From Acidobacteriota bacterium (GTDB taxonomy: Bacteria > Acidobacteriota > Blastocatellia > Pyrinomonadales > Pyrinomonadaceae), in NCBI GenBank assembly GCA_016715115.1, contig JADKBM010000016.1, positions 1,240,001-1,304,000 on the forward strand: a DNA stretch of 64,000 nucleotides. The letters run 5' to 3'. The position numbers and the translations under genes are program-made. The notes beneath the pieces are model-generated. The model searched no databases. It saw nothing but the letters and a program-made list of their open reading frames with translations, and was not told the DNA's origin. This document shows positions 51,246 through 60,555 of the stretch, one piece after another (the stretch's first letter is position 1; every line of letters begins with the position of its first letter).

Positions 51246-53720
51246 ATGTTTTGTCCAAAATGCGGAGTCGAAAACCTGAACACCAGCAAGTTCTGCAAGA
51301 AATGCGGAAAGCCGTTGCCTGACCCTTCGCGGATCAGGCAAACGACACCGGCAGGATCGCCGCGACCTGCGGGATTGATCGGGCAGGTGTTGGATGGGAA
51401 ATACCGGATCGACGGAAAGCTCGGTTCGGGCGGAATGGGCGACGTCTATCGCGCGACGCGTTTGCTGATCGGCGATACGGTCGCGATCAAGATCCTTCAC
51501 GCGCATCTCGCGCGAGATGCGCAGGCCGCCGAGCGGTTCCGGCGCGAGGCGGTCGCGGCCACGCAGTTGAGGCATCGCAATATCGTCGCGCTTTACGACG
51601 TCGGCATCTCGGCGGCGCACAACGTGCCGTTCATCTTGATGGAGCTTGCCGAGGGATTCTCGCTTCGTCAGATCATAAGCCAGTATCGCGTGCTGCCTCT
51701 CGATTTTGTCGTGACGGCAACGGCCCAGGTTTGCGCGGCGCTCGACGAAGCGCACCGTCTGGGTATCGTGCACAGAGATATCAAGCCAGAGAACATCATC
51801 GCCAATCAAACGACGAACGGGTGGCAGGTCAAGGTTCTCGATTTCGGAATCGCGAAACTATACAACCAAACGGAGATCGGCCTGACGCAGGACGGCAGCG
51901 CGATGGGCACGCCGCAGTATATGTCGCCCGAGCAATGTATGGGCGAGCAGCTCGACGGGCGAAGCGACGTCTACAGCGTCGGGATCCTGATCTACGAAAT
52001 GCTCGCCGGAACGGTGCCGTTCAAATCACCGGCGGCCTCGGCGATCGCGGTTCACCAGGTGCAGACCCCGCCACCGCTTTTGCGGACGCACAACGAAAAC
52101 GTCGCCCCGCAGATCGAAGCCGTCGTTATGCGCGCGCTCGAAAAGCGTCGCGAAGCCCGTCCGCAGACGGCCCAGCAACTCTCGCAGGAACTGATAAAGG
52201 CAGCAACGTTCGCGTTCAAAGCGGGTTTGGCAAACGTTTCAGCGACGCCGATCGCGGCGCCGGACGTGAAGCGCGAATTCGACGCCGAGCTGATCTCGTC
52301 CGGCAGTGAAAGATCCGAGGCCGGCGGAGCGCTAAGCTCCGCGGCGAGCGAAAGCGAAGATCTCGAAGCGCCCGGCGCTTCCGGGACCGAAGATAAGGAG
52401 CCGCAGAAAATAACGCCGGTCGCCCTTACATCGGACGACGCTGCTTCAGCTCCCGTTCCGGAACCCGCAACGGAAATGCCCGCGACAGACTCGATCACGG
52501 TGCGGGACGAAGAACCAAAGAAAAGAAAGCCGAAGAAGAAATCGGATCCGGCGACAGACACCGTTACCGAACCTCCGGTCGAGGCGCGAAAAGAGGAAAT
52601 GGCGCTGGTCTTCGAGGACGTCGAGCATCTTCTGGATGAACTATTGCCCGATGAGCACCGGGCCTTCGAAGAACAACCCGGACCTGTCGGCAAACCCACG
52701 GTCGAAATCGAGAACATTGCCCCGATCGGAAAGCCCGAAGATAGTCTTCCGGTGCCGAAAGGTCAGACCCAGACGGCAGTCGCCCAAGAACCCGAACCGG
52801 CAGCCGCTCCGATCCCGCCGGTCGCGGCCGCACCCGTCCAAGCCGTTTACGCTGAAGAAGCGCAATCGTCGACCGAAGCGACGACGAAAGGCTTCGCGAA
52901 ATATGTGATCATCGGAGGCATCGGACTCGCAGTGATCGTCCTCATCGGAGCCGCGTTTTTCGGATACTATTTCCTCGGCGGCCAAATGACGAATCCGCCG
53001 AATGCGACCAACTCCGCCAATCCGGCGACGGATCCGAACAAACCGCCTGCCGGAATGGGCTACGTGCCGGGCGGCGAGTTCACGATGGGCACGGACGACA
53101 AGAATGCCGATGAATTCTCGCGGCCGGGGCACAAGGTCACCGTCAAAGCGTTCTTTATGGATCTGACGGAAGTGACCAATGAAGAGTACAAGAAGTTCGT
53201 CGACGCCGCGGGCTTCAAACCACCGCCACAATGGAAGAATGGCACCTATCCCGAAGGAAATGCGAAGTTCCCGGTAACCGGCGTCGATTGGGACGCGGCC
53301 GTGGCTTACGCAAAATGGGCGGGAAAGCGCCTTCCGACAGAAGAAGAATGGGAATTCGCCGCCCGCGGAACGGACGGCCGAAACTATCCGTGGGGCAATG
53401 AGTGGAAGAGCGAGTTGGCCAACGTCAAAGGCCGGATCGGCGGCGTGACCGAGGTCGGAAAATCGCCCGGCAAATCGCCGTTCGGAATGGTCGATATGAT
53501 CGGCAACGTCTGGGAATGGACGTCGTCCGACATAAAGGCATACCCGAACGGAAAGATGATTCCGACGCAGTCAATTGAACCGAAGATGATCCGTGGAGGT
53601 TTTTGGGGCAGCTCAGAAGACAGCAAAGTGACGACCACCTTTCGAGTTTCGTATGGGGCACGGAATGCGAAAGACGGCTATCCGAATATGGGGTTCAGAT
53701 GCGTAAAGGACATTCAATAG
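51246..53720 (+). CDS. Membrane Ser/Thr protein kinase with zinc ribbon and exported FGE/SUMF-type domain
   Basis: The protein has 824 residues; the start MFCPKCG is chosen over a longer frame. A four-Cys zinc ribbon is at residues 3-20 (CPKC, CKKC). A Hanks-type kinase spans ~53-315: glycine loop GKLGSGGMGDVY, Lys82, HRD 176-178 and DFG 199-201. A long acidic/Pro-rich linker leads to one membrane helix (~555-580). The exported C-terminus (~635-824) is a formylglycine-generating-enzyme-like domain (MGYVPGGEFTMGTD, LPTEEEWEFAARG, MIGNVWEWTS, GFRCV). In such kinases that domain usually senses ligands and does not act as an enzyme. It may phosphorylate the FHA exporter's partners. Confidence 0.92.
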   Translation: MFCPKCGVENLNTSKFCKKCGKPLPDPSRIRQTTPAGSPRPAGLIGQVLDGKYRIDGKLGSGGMGDVYRATRLLIGDTVAIKILHAHLARDAQAAERFRREAVAATQLRHRNIVALYDVGISAAHNVPFILMELAEGFSLRQIISQYRVLPLDFVVTATAQVCAALDEAHRLGIVHRDIKPENIIANQTTNGWQVKVLDFGIAKLYNQTEIGLTQDGSAMGTPQYMSPEQCMGEQLDGRSDVYSVGILIYEMLAGTVPFKSPAASAIAVHQVQTPPPLLRTHNENVAPQIEAVVMRALEKRREARPQTAQQLSQELIKAATFAFKAGLANVSATPIAAPDVKREFDAELISSGSERSEAGGALSSAASESEDLEAPGASGTEDKEPQKITPVALTSDDAASAPVPEPATEMPATDSITVRDEEPKKRKPKKKSDPATDTVTEPPVEARKEEMALVFEDVEHLLDELLPDEHRAFEEQPGPVGKPTVEIENIAPIGKPEDSLPVPKGQTQTAVAQEPEPAAAPIPPVAAAPVQAVYAEEAQSSTEATTKGFAKYVIIGGIGLAVIVLIGAAFFGYYFLGGQMTNPPNATNSANPATDPNKPPAGMGYVPGGEFTMGTDDKNADEFSRPGHKVTVKAFFMDLTEVTNEEYKKFVDAAGFKPPPQWKNGTYPEGNAKFPVTGVDWDAAVAYAKWAGKRLPTEEEWEFAARGTDGRNYPWGNEWKSELANVKGRIGGVTEVGKSPGKSPFGMVDMIGNVWEWTSSDIKAYPNGKMIPTQSIEPKMIRGGFWGSSEDSKVTTTFRVSYGARNAKDGYPNMGFRCVKDIQ

Positions 53721-55493
53721 GTTCAAGAAAGTTCGCGATAAAGGCGGTCGTCGTCACGGTTGTGATCCTGATTTGCAGCCTGACGGGGTTTGCACAAGGC
53801 GAGGACGGAGACGTGATCAGGGAGCCGAAAAAGACAACGACGACAAAGCAAAAGCCGAAGTCTCCACAAAAGCCAAGAAAACCAAAGCCGGCTGTGAAAA
53901 CCAAAGCCGGCTGTAAAGAAAGACACCAAACAGCAGCCGAAAACTACGCGAATCGCCTACGCGGACCTCGTCGTCATCACCAATGACGGTGGCAGCGAAG
54001 TGTTTATTTCAGGCAAGAACGGCAATGTCTTCGACGGACAGGAATCGGCCGAAACCGACGAGTATGGAAATCTGGAGGTCACCGATCTTCCGGTCGGGAG
54101 CTACACGATCATCATCCGCAAGGAAGGGTTCTTCGACGAAGAGCGGAAGATCACCCTCAAAGGCGGAATCCAAAACTCGGCCAACTTTACCCTTCGGCCC
54201 CGGGGCGCTTTCTTGTCGGTGAGTTCGAGCGTCGAACGCGCGGCGATCGAGATCGAAAACGTCGGTGACTTTGAAGGCGACATCGATAACCTGCTCGTCA
54301 GTCCGGGCACGTACCGGGTGAGCGTTTACAAAAACGGCTATCTGCCCGAAACGCGAACCATCTCGTTGAGCACGGCCGGACAAAAGGAGGCGTTGATATT
54401 CTCGCTCAAGCCGGTTTCGCTTATCGAACTCCTCGATTATTCGGCCTCAAGGATCGCCAACGGCGACTATTCCGGTTCGACCAATAGCGCCAGAAAGGCT
54501 CTTGCTATCGAACCGGACAATATTCGCGCCAACCTTTTGGCCGGGCTCGGATACTTCCAAGGCTCGAATCCTGAGGACGGAGTTCCCTTCCTCAGCCGAA
54601 CGCTCGGCAACGGGGCGACCGTATCGCTGCCCGTCAGGATCTTCAACAAGGAGGGCGGCAATCTGCAGCTGGTTTCGGGCAGTTTCAGTTTTACCGGCAA
54701 CGCACTGCAACTTACGGTTCCGGGTCGCCCGAACTTGAACTTTACGATCATCAAAAATCAGGAGATCGAGTATTTCGAAAAGATTGACGAATTCGGGATA
54801 ACACATATCAACCTCAAGGGCCGCGGCGATTTCAACGGCAAGTCGGATAAGCGTCTCGTACGTATCTATCCAACCTCCGCAAACGTAAAGGCCAGCCGCA
54901 AGGAACTGCAATGCTCCGACCGATGCCGATCGGAAGAGGCCGCTTTTTACGAATTGCTGAAACGATGGATAAGCGGCAGTTTCGGAAACCCGCGAACCGG
55001 ACTCTGGGCGGTCATTTATCCGTCGGAGGATTTTCTGAGCGTTGGGGCGGCGGATTTTTCGGTAAAATTCCCAAACAATTGGCAATTGCTGAAAAACGAT
55101 AACAACCAGATCCTCGTCGCGCCCGCCGGCAGTTTTGTCAGCAGCCAGAACGTATATCGCTACTCTCACGGCGCGGAATTTAACGTTTGGAACAATCCGA
55201 ATCGGCTTCAACTATCCGCCGCGACCGATGAATTGCTGAGACTGGCTTTGGCAAGGAACGATTTTCTTCAGAAGACCGGCACTTCGTTTTCGAAACACCG
55301 TGAGGGCGCGGTCATTGTCAATCAGTTGCAAGGGCTCTCGCCTTTCACCAAAAGATCGGTTTTGCTCACGTTCTACACAATGATGATGCCGAACGGCGGC
55401 GTCTTTTTTGCCTTCACCGCGGTTACCCCGGAAGACCAGGCTGAACACGCTGCGATCTTCCGGAGGATTATCAATTCGGTAAAGTTTCGATGA
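53699..55493 (+). CDS. Exported PEGA/TPR-type protein, frameshifted
   Basis: Two frames form one protein of about 597 residues. The 5' part, starting at 53699 inside the kinase 3' end, encodes a signal peptide (AIKAVVVTVVILICSLTGFAQ) and a Lys/Pro-rich linker. The 3' part continues from about 53898 with VVITNDGGSEVFISGKNG. Removing one A from the run at 53897-53900 joins them and restores a duplicated KPKPAV repeat. A carboxypeptidase-regulatory domain, a PEGA-like domain (SPGTYRVSVYKNGYLP), a TPR-like segment and a C-terminal PsbP/DUF1795-like domain (DFSVKFPNNWQLL) follow. Alternatively a separate shorter gene starts at 54000, but it would lack a signal peptide. Confidence 0.65.
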
Positions 55494-55556
55494 TCCGGAC
55501 AAGGCGCTCAGCGTATGTCCGGAAGCCAAAACGTTCGCCCGTCCCGGAAAACGCAA

Positions 55557-56630
55557 CTACCGGAGGAAAGCGGCGTAAGCCCATCCTCGTTGCCCGCCCT
55601 CCGTCTGGACGTAGGCGAAATTTGAATACAGGCTCTTGAACGACTCGTAATTTGACGAATACTCGATGATGTAGACTCGTTCACCTTGGTAGAGATTACG
55701 GATCTTAGACGAACTTTGGGTCGGTCCGCTTCGCAGGACGAGTTTGCCCGTTGTGCTGTAAGCCTCGCTTCCGCCCGGCGGAGGCGGCGCTTTGGGAGCC
55801 GGATTGACCCCAAACGTCTGACGCGATCGGTTGTCCGCGGTGTTCGACGCGGCCTTGGCGGTGACCGGAAGGGTCTCCGACTTCAAGGCGTCGCCGTTGT
55901 CGGCACGCGAACCGCTTTTTACCTGAAATGCCCAGAACTTATGTTTCCCTTCATTGAGATAACCGTCGAGCAAGGCGAAAGCGTACCTGCCGGTTGCCAA
56001 TCCGCTCGGAACGCGCAGACGCTTCATCTCGGGTTTGCCTTCGACGGGCGCCGCCTGAAAGTCGACGTGTTTCAAGCTTCCGTCATCCTTGATCGAATCA
56101 AGTTGAATGAGCCGCAAATCGTTGACCGGGACCTCTTTGCCGTCGGAATAAAGTACCATCGAAGGGTTCGCCTCGAGCGCCGGGAGCGAATCGTCCTTCA
56201 GCAATTGATCGCGCGCCGTTAATCCGTTCGTAAAATCCTGTTTGCGGACCTCCGCGAGCGAATCGCCGTTTCGGGCAAACAACCCAAGATGATCCGGGAG
56301 CGGATCAGACGCCGAATTACGGCCCGAGAACAAATAAAATCCACCGGCCGCGGCAACCAGCACGAGCAACCCGATGATCCCAACCAACAAAGTGCTTGAG
56401 GGACCGCTTCGATGACGCTGCTCGCCCGTGAATTGCATCGCCGGCGCGATCGGACCGGAGTTGAACGCCTGCGCCTGGCCGATCGGAAAAACGGCCGTCT
56501 CGACCGAATCGATCGGCGCCTGAAACTGCACGGTCGGCGGCGGTAACGCATCCGGCGAGACACTGGCACCGCAGTTTACGCAGAAGACGTTTTCCGGTTC
56601 GTTGATCGTTTGACAGTTTGGACAGTTCAT
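55557..56630 (-). CDS. Zinc-ribbon/transmembrane protein with exported SH3-like domain
   Basis: The protein has 357 residues with start MNCPNC at 56630 after GGGAG. The four-Cys ribbon (CPNC, CVNC) is canonical. A membrane helix lies at ~82-104. The exported region has a middle domain (PSMVLYSDGKEVPVNDLRLIQ) and a C-terminal bacterial SH3-like domain (KLVLRSGPTQSSSKIRNLYQ, ending RGWAYAAFL), typical of peptidoglycan- or ligand-binding sensors. It is convergent with the PEGA protein gene. Confidence 0.77.
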   Translation of the reverse strand: MNCPNCQTINEPENVFCVNCGASVSPDALPPPTVQFQAPIDSVETAVFPIGQAQAFNSGPIAPAMQFTGEQRHRSGPSSTLLVGIIGLLVLVAAAGGFYLFSGRNSASDPLPDHLGLFARNGDSLAEVRKQDFTNGLTARDQLLKDDSLPALEANPSMVLYSDGKEVPVNDLRLIQLDSIKDDGSLKHVDFQAAPVEGKPEMKRLRVPSGLATGRYAFALLDGYLNEGKHKFWAFQVKSGSRADNGDALKSETLPVTAKAASNTADNRSRQTFGVNPAPKAPPPPGGSEAYSTTGKLVLRSGPTQSSSKIRNLYQGERVYIIEYSSNYESFKSLYSNFAYVQTEGGQRGWAYAAFLR

Positions 56631-56658
56631 AATCACAACTCCCATTCAGGTTTCGTCG

Positions 56659-57969
56659 TCATTCCGACTCATAACTCGCCATATTTCGGGCTTCTTCAAG
56701 CTGCTTTCGGATCTTCTCGAGATTCATTTCAGCAGCTCCGACCGCGTCCGGTGCCAGAACCTGCTCGAATTCAGAAACGGCCGTTTGATATTCGTAGTTC
56801 TCCAGCGCGATGCTCCCGAGCCAGGCGTGGGGCCGCGCCCACTTCGGCGCAAGTTCAACGGCTTTGCGGTAGTGCGCAAGCGCGTCGGGGTAGCTCTTTT
56901 GATAATAGTAAGAAGTTCCGATGTTGTTGTAAGGAATCGGCCACTTGGGATCGCGCTCGACCGCCTGGCGCAACCAGGTTCGGGCGGTGTCGTAATCTCT
57001 GCGCTCGTTGAAGATCAGACCGATCCCGTTAAGTGGCAACGCCCATTTCTTGTCCAGATCGGCCGACTTTTTCCATTGTTCGATCGCCTGGTCCTTCTGT
57101 TCCAAAAGATAGTGAACCCGGCCCTTGCAATAGGCCGCTTTCGCGGCGACCTGATTTTCTGACGGCCGCATATCGACCGCCCATTCCAGCATCTTCACGG
57201 CGTCCTGCCATTCCTCAACACGTTTTTCCGTGATTCCAGGTTCAAGGACGGTTTTGAGAAGTTCCTTCGGCCGGTCGGTGAGTATCGGATAAAGCCGGTC
57301 CTCGAATTTTGCGAGTACTTTCGGGTCGGCGCCCTGTTGTTTGAGCTGCTTGTAAAATTCGTAGGCGTTCTCTCCCGCCGGTTCAAGTATCTTGTTGCCG
57401 GTGATGGCTTTGTCGAGTTTTGATTCGGCCGGATGGGGCAGCGTCAAATACCAATAGGCGCCGCCGCCGAGAACTGCGGCCAGCATAACGCCGATGACGG
57501 CGAGCAGATTCGTCTGGCTCTTGCGGCTGCCCGCGCCAGATTGTGATCCGCCGGGCCCGTTGAAGATCGGCGGCACGAACGTCGGCGACGCCACGGCGAC
57601 GGTTTCTCCAGATGGCGGCGGATGGCTCTGGCTCGCGAAATCCTTTGCGGCGATCGGTTGCCCTCCGGATGAAAGAGGATGGATCTCCATTTTAGGAAAG
57701 CTGAACGGCGGCAGCGGTTCTTGAGAGGACGCGGAAACACCGAGCGCCGTTCCGCATTTCTTGCAGAACTTCGAGTTGCCGCGGTTCGCGAGACCGCACG
57801 AGACGCACTCGGCGATCATATCGGGGGACAGCGCAGATGTCGGCTGAGCGAATCTCGCCTGAACGACCGTTTCCTGTTCGGCATCGTTTTCGGCAAGCAT
57901 CGTCCCGTCATTCAGGCAAAAGAGGTAATCCTCGGGGAAAACGCTGTTGCATTGCGGACAAGTTCTCAT
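56659..57969 (-). CDS. Double zinc-ribbon/transmembrane protein with exported TPR domain
   Basis: The protein has 436 residues. The first ribbon is the three-Cys variant (CPQC, FCLNDG) and the second is canonical (CVSCGLANRGNSKFCKKC). A membrane helix (~165-185) leads to a TPR domain of five or more repeats (DYDTARTWLRQAVERDPKWP, SYPDALAHYRKAVELAPKW). The TPRs probably scaffold envelope proteins. It starts ten bases after the previous gene. Confidence 0.8.
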   Translation of the reverse strand: MRTCPQCNSVFPEDYLFCLNDGTMLAENDAEQETVVQARFAQPTSALSPDMIAECVSCGLANRGNSKFCKKCGTALGVSASSQEPLPPFSFPKMEIHPLSSGGQPIAAKDFASQSHPPPSGETVAVASPTFVPPIFNGPGGSQSGAGSRKSQTNLLAVIGVMLAAVLGGGAYWYLTLPHPAESKLDKAITGNKILEPAGENAYEFYKQLKQQGADPKVLAKFEDRLYPILTDRPKELLKTVLEPGITEKRVEEWQDAVKMLEWAVDMRPSENQVAAKAAYCKGRVHYLLEQKDQAIEQWKKSADLDKKWALPLNGIGLIFNERRDYDTARTWLRQAVERDPKWPIPYNNIGTSYYYQKSYPDALAHYRKAVELAPKWARPHAWLGSIALENYEYQTAVSEFEQVLAPDAVGAAEMNLEKIRKQLEEARNMASYESE

Positions 57970-57979
57970 AAATCAAGAA

Positions 57980-58840
57980 TCATTCCTCACTCAGGTAAAA
58001 CGAAGTCGGCCGCGATCCCGTAGGCGTCGTCCAGGTGCCTTCGATCGAACCGTCGGCATTGAATTTCCCACGGTAGATCCCGGTGAAGCTATTGTCGTTT
58101 TCGTAGCCTTTCAGCTCGAAACTTCCGTTGTCTTCGATACTTCCGTAAACAGAATCCGTCTTTCGCGTCGATGCGGTTCCTCGCAGATCGCCGATGTTTC
58201 GGGTCAAAGACATTGAGAAACTCTGGCTGCCGATGGTTCCCCGATACGAGCGTTCGAACGAATTCGGCAAAGAAACGGATTCCGACTTTTTCGATGAAGC
58301 TTTTTCACCATCTTTCTTGTTCGATGTCGTTGACGAATTGCTGTTCGCGGCTGCGTTATCGCCTCGATAAAGCGCGAAACCGAGGATCGCGATGATAACT
58401 AGCACGACGGCCCCGACGGCGACAATAATCCCTGAATTCGATCTCTCTTGGTTCAAGGCCGCGCCGGATGGCGGATTGAATTGCGGCGCATTGAACTGTT
58501 GTGGCTGAAACGCGATTGTTTCCCCCGGTGGATCCGGCGATGGCGCGGGAAACTGCGTCGGCAGCGGAAATCCGGAAAATGCGGGCGGCGTCGGCGGCGG
58601 CGCATCCTGAAGGGTCGAACCGCATTTCTTGCAAAACTTCGAATGCGCCCGGTTCTCGAGTCCGCAACCGACGCACACGACAAAAGCTTCAGTTTCAAAG
58701 CCCAAGGGACCCGACACTTTCTTGCTGATAACGGTTTCCTGTTCGGCGTCGTTATCGATGAGCATCGCTCCGTCATTCAGACAAAAAACGTAGTCCTCGG
58801 TAAAGACGCTGTGACACTGCGGACAGAGTCTCATAGTCAT
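57980..58840 (-). CDS. Double zinc-ribbon/transmembrane protein with GTW-type exported domain
   Basis: The protein has 286 residues (or 284 from the second ATG). The two-ribbon layout equals that of the neighbour: CPQC plus FCLNDG, then CVGC plus FCKKC. A Pro-rich linker, one membrane helix (~135-157) and a beta domain ending GTWTTPTGSRPTSFYL follow. That domain is shared with the protein at 44203-44970, 13 kb away and on the other strand. The start overlaps the stop of the upstream gene (ATGA). Confidence 0.77.
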   Translation of the reverse strand: MTMRLCPQCHSVFTEDYVFCLNDGAMLIDNDAEQETVISKKVSGPLGFETEAFVVCVGCGLENRAHSKFCKKCGSTLQDAPPPTPPAFSGFPLPTQFPAPSPDPPGETIAFQPQQFNAPQFNPPSGAALNQERSNSGIIVAVGAVVLVIIAILGFALYRGDNAAANSNSSTTSNKKDGEKASSKKSESVSLPNSFERSYRGTIGSQSFSMSLTRNIGDLRGTASTRKTDSVYGSIEDNGSFELKGYENDNSFTGIYRGKFNADGSIEGTWTTPTGSRPTSFYLSEE

Positions 58841-60384
58841 ATCAACTGGTGCCCTCCTTGCCGCGCCGTCGATTTTTTCGTCAGATTCTCAGACCAGGCA
58901 CCGATCACGGGAAGTTTGAGCGGGAAGTCCTTGAACGCGCGGTTCGACATCAAGATCATCAGGGCAAGATTGAGAAATCCCAGCCCGAGAACAATGTAGA
59001 TCATGAAAACCGAACTCGTCGTGTAATTCCCGGGCGTGTCGAAGACGATCATCCCGGCTGAAAGAATGACCGAGCATCCGATCATCATCACTGACTGCCA
59101 CGCATGAAATCGGGTCCGCGGCTTCCCGTCGTACGCTTTGCCTTTCAATATGAAGATCGGATAACCGGCGACACAAGCGAACATCATAAGAATCATTACC
59201 AACGAAAACAGCCCGCCAATCAACCCGACCGTGTTGGCCAACAGACCGAAGACAACGACAACGTTCGGCGCGATAAAGTACATTATCAGCGGAACAAGAT
59301 AACACAGCATCGCCGGAACATTCGCCTTCGAAAGATGATCCGGATGCTTGGGCAGATCCGCGTGCGCGCCGAAGCCCGCCCGACGCAGTTTCGATCCGAG
59401 CGACGGCTCGACGAAGACCCCGACGATCGCCGCAGCAAAACCGAGCGCGACGCCGATCACGCCAAACTTCCATTCGGCCTCGATTCCCGTTCCCCACTGT
59501 CCGTCGACCGTGAACTTCGTCGCGGTGTCCATATCGGGATTGAGCGAGGCGAGCTTGTAAAGCATAAAGACCAACGCGAAGAACGCCGCGCCGGCGATAA
59601 ACGGTCCGGCGTCGGAAAGTCTGTTCTGGGATCTGAAATAAAAGAAGGCTCCGACGATCGCCGCAGCGATCAGCGGCAGAAACCAAAGGCTGCCGTCAAG
59701 TTCCGCAAGGTCGGCGCCGGATGCGCCGCGCGATCCGAGGCGTGTTCCGAGAGCGTTGCACGAGACTTCGGCCCACGGCATAAAGAAACAGATCAGGGCA
59801 AAGCCGGCGGCCGACGGACTGAACCACATTCTTCCGGTCGGCGCGACATCAGCTGCCGCCGGCACCGTTGCCTGCACGGGAGCCGACCGGAACGCGTGGT
59901 GCCCGACGTTCGGGATCGAGGCTGGGGGGATACTTCGGGCCGGTGCGACGGTCGGAACTGCGACCGTTTGATTCGAAGCCGACAGATCGGCGGCGCAGTT
60001 CCTGCAAAAACGGTCGCCCGATTCGAACGGCGTCGCGCAAGCCGTGCAAAAATGGGCGCTTGACTGTCTTTTGACCGTGCTCAGGTCGAAAGCGCAATGC
60101 CTGCAAAATCTATCCTCGGCGACATACGCCTTCGAGCATTTCGGGCAGACGGACGGGCCCGTGCGAAGAACCGGCGCGGATGTAAAATCAAACCGGCACG
60201 ACGGGCAGAACTTTATGCTTTCGGCGAGTTGCTTCGCGCACTTCGGACATACCTTGAGTTTAGCGGCCTGCGGCGCGGACGATGCGGGTGAGACGGCGGA
60301 CGGCTGGACCGTTCCGCATTCGTTGCAGAAAACCGCATCCGGATCAAGCCCGGTCTGACAGCTTGCGCATAGTTTCTCCGCCAT
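58837..60384 (-). CDS. Four-zinc-ribbon polytopic membrane protein
   Basis: The protein has 515 residues with a strong GAGGAGA ribosome site. Four consecutive C-x2-C...C-x2-C ribbons fill residues 1-135. A linker is followed by about eight membrane helices in two groups (~180-310 and ~360-495). Charged segments such as GKPRTRFHAWQ near the end resemble DUF4870/zinc-ribbon Yip1-type membrane proteins. A paralogue with the same layout starts the next upstream unit (62503-64000). The function is unknown. Confidence 0.77.
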   Translation of the reverse strand: MAEKLCASCQTGLDPDAVFCNECGTVQPSAVSPASSAPQAAKLKVCPKCAKQLAESIKFCPSCRFDFTSAPVLRTGPSVCPKCSKAYVAEDRFCRHCAFDLSTVKRQSSAHFCTACATPFESGDRFCRNCAADLSASNQTVAVPTVAPARSIPPASIPNVGHHAFRSAPVQATVPAAADVAPTGRMWFSPSAAGFALICFFMPWAEVSCNALGTRLGSRGASGADLAELDGSLWFLPLIAAAIVGAFFYFRSQNRLSDAGPFIAGAAFFALVFMLYKLASLNPDMDTATKFTVDGQWGTGIEAEWKFGVIGVALGFAAAIVGVFVEPSLGSKLRRAGFGAHADLPKHPDHLSKANVPAMLCYLVPLIMYFIAPNVVVVFGLLANTVGLIGGLFSLVMILMMFACVAGYPIFILKGKAYDGKPRTRFHAWQSVMMIGCSVILSAGMIVFDTPGNYTTSSVFMIYIVLGLGFLNLALMILMSNRAFKDFPLKLPVIGAWSENLTKKSTARQGGHQLI

Positions 60385-60555
60385 CGGTTCTCCTCAATTC
60401 GAATCTACGTAAGTTCGGTCCGAAATCACGATCTCTCCGATCGGACTTCAAGCCGATGGATCTCTTGATCAGACGTCAACGGTTTCAGTTTTTTCGTTAC
60501 GCTCATTCTAACTCAATATCGTCTTTCCCCGACGAAAAATCTCTCTCGTTGCCGG

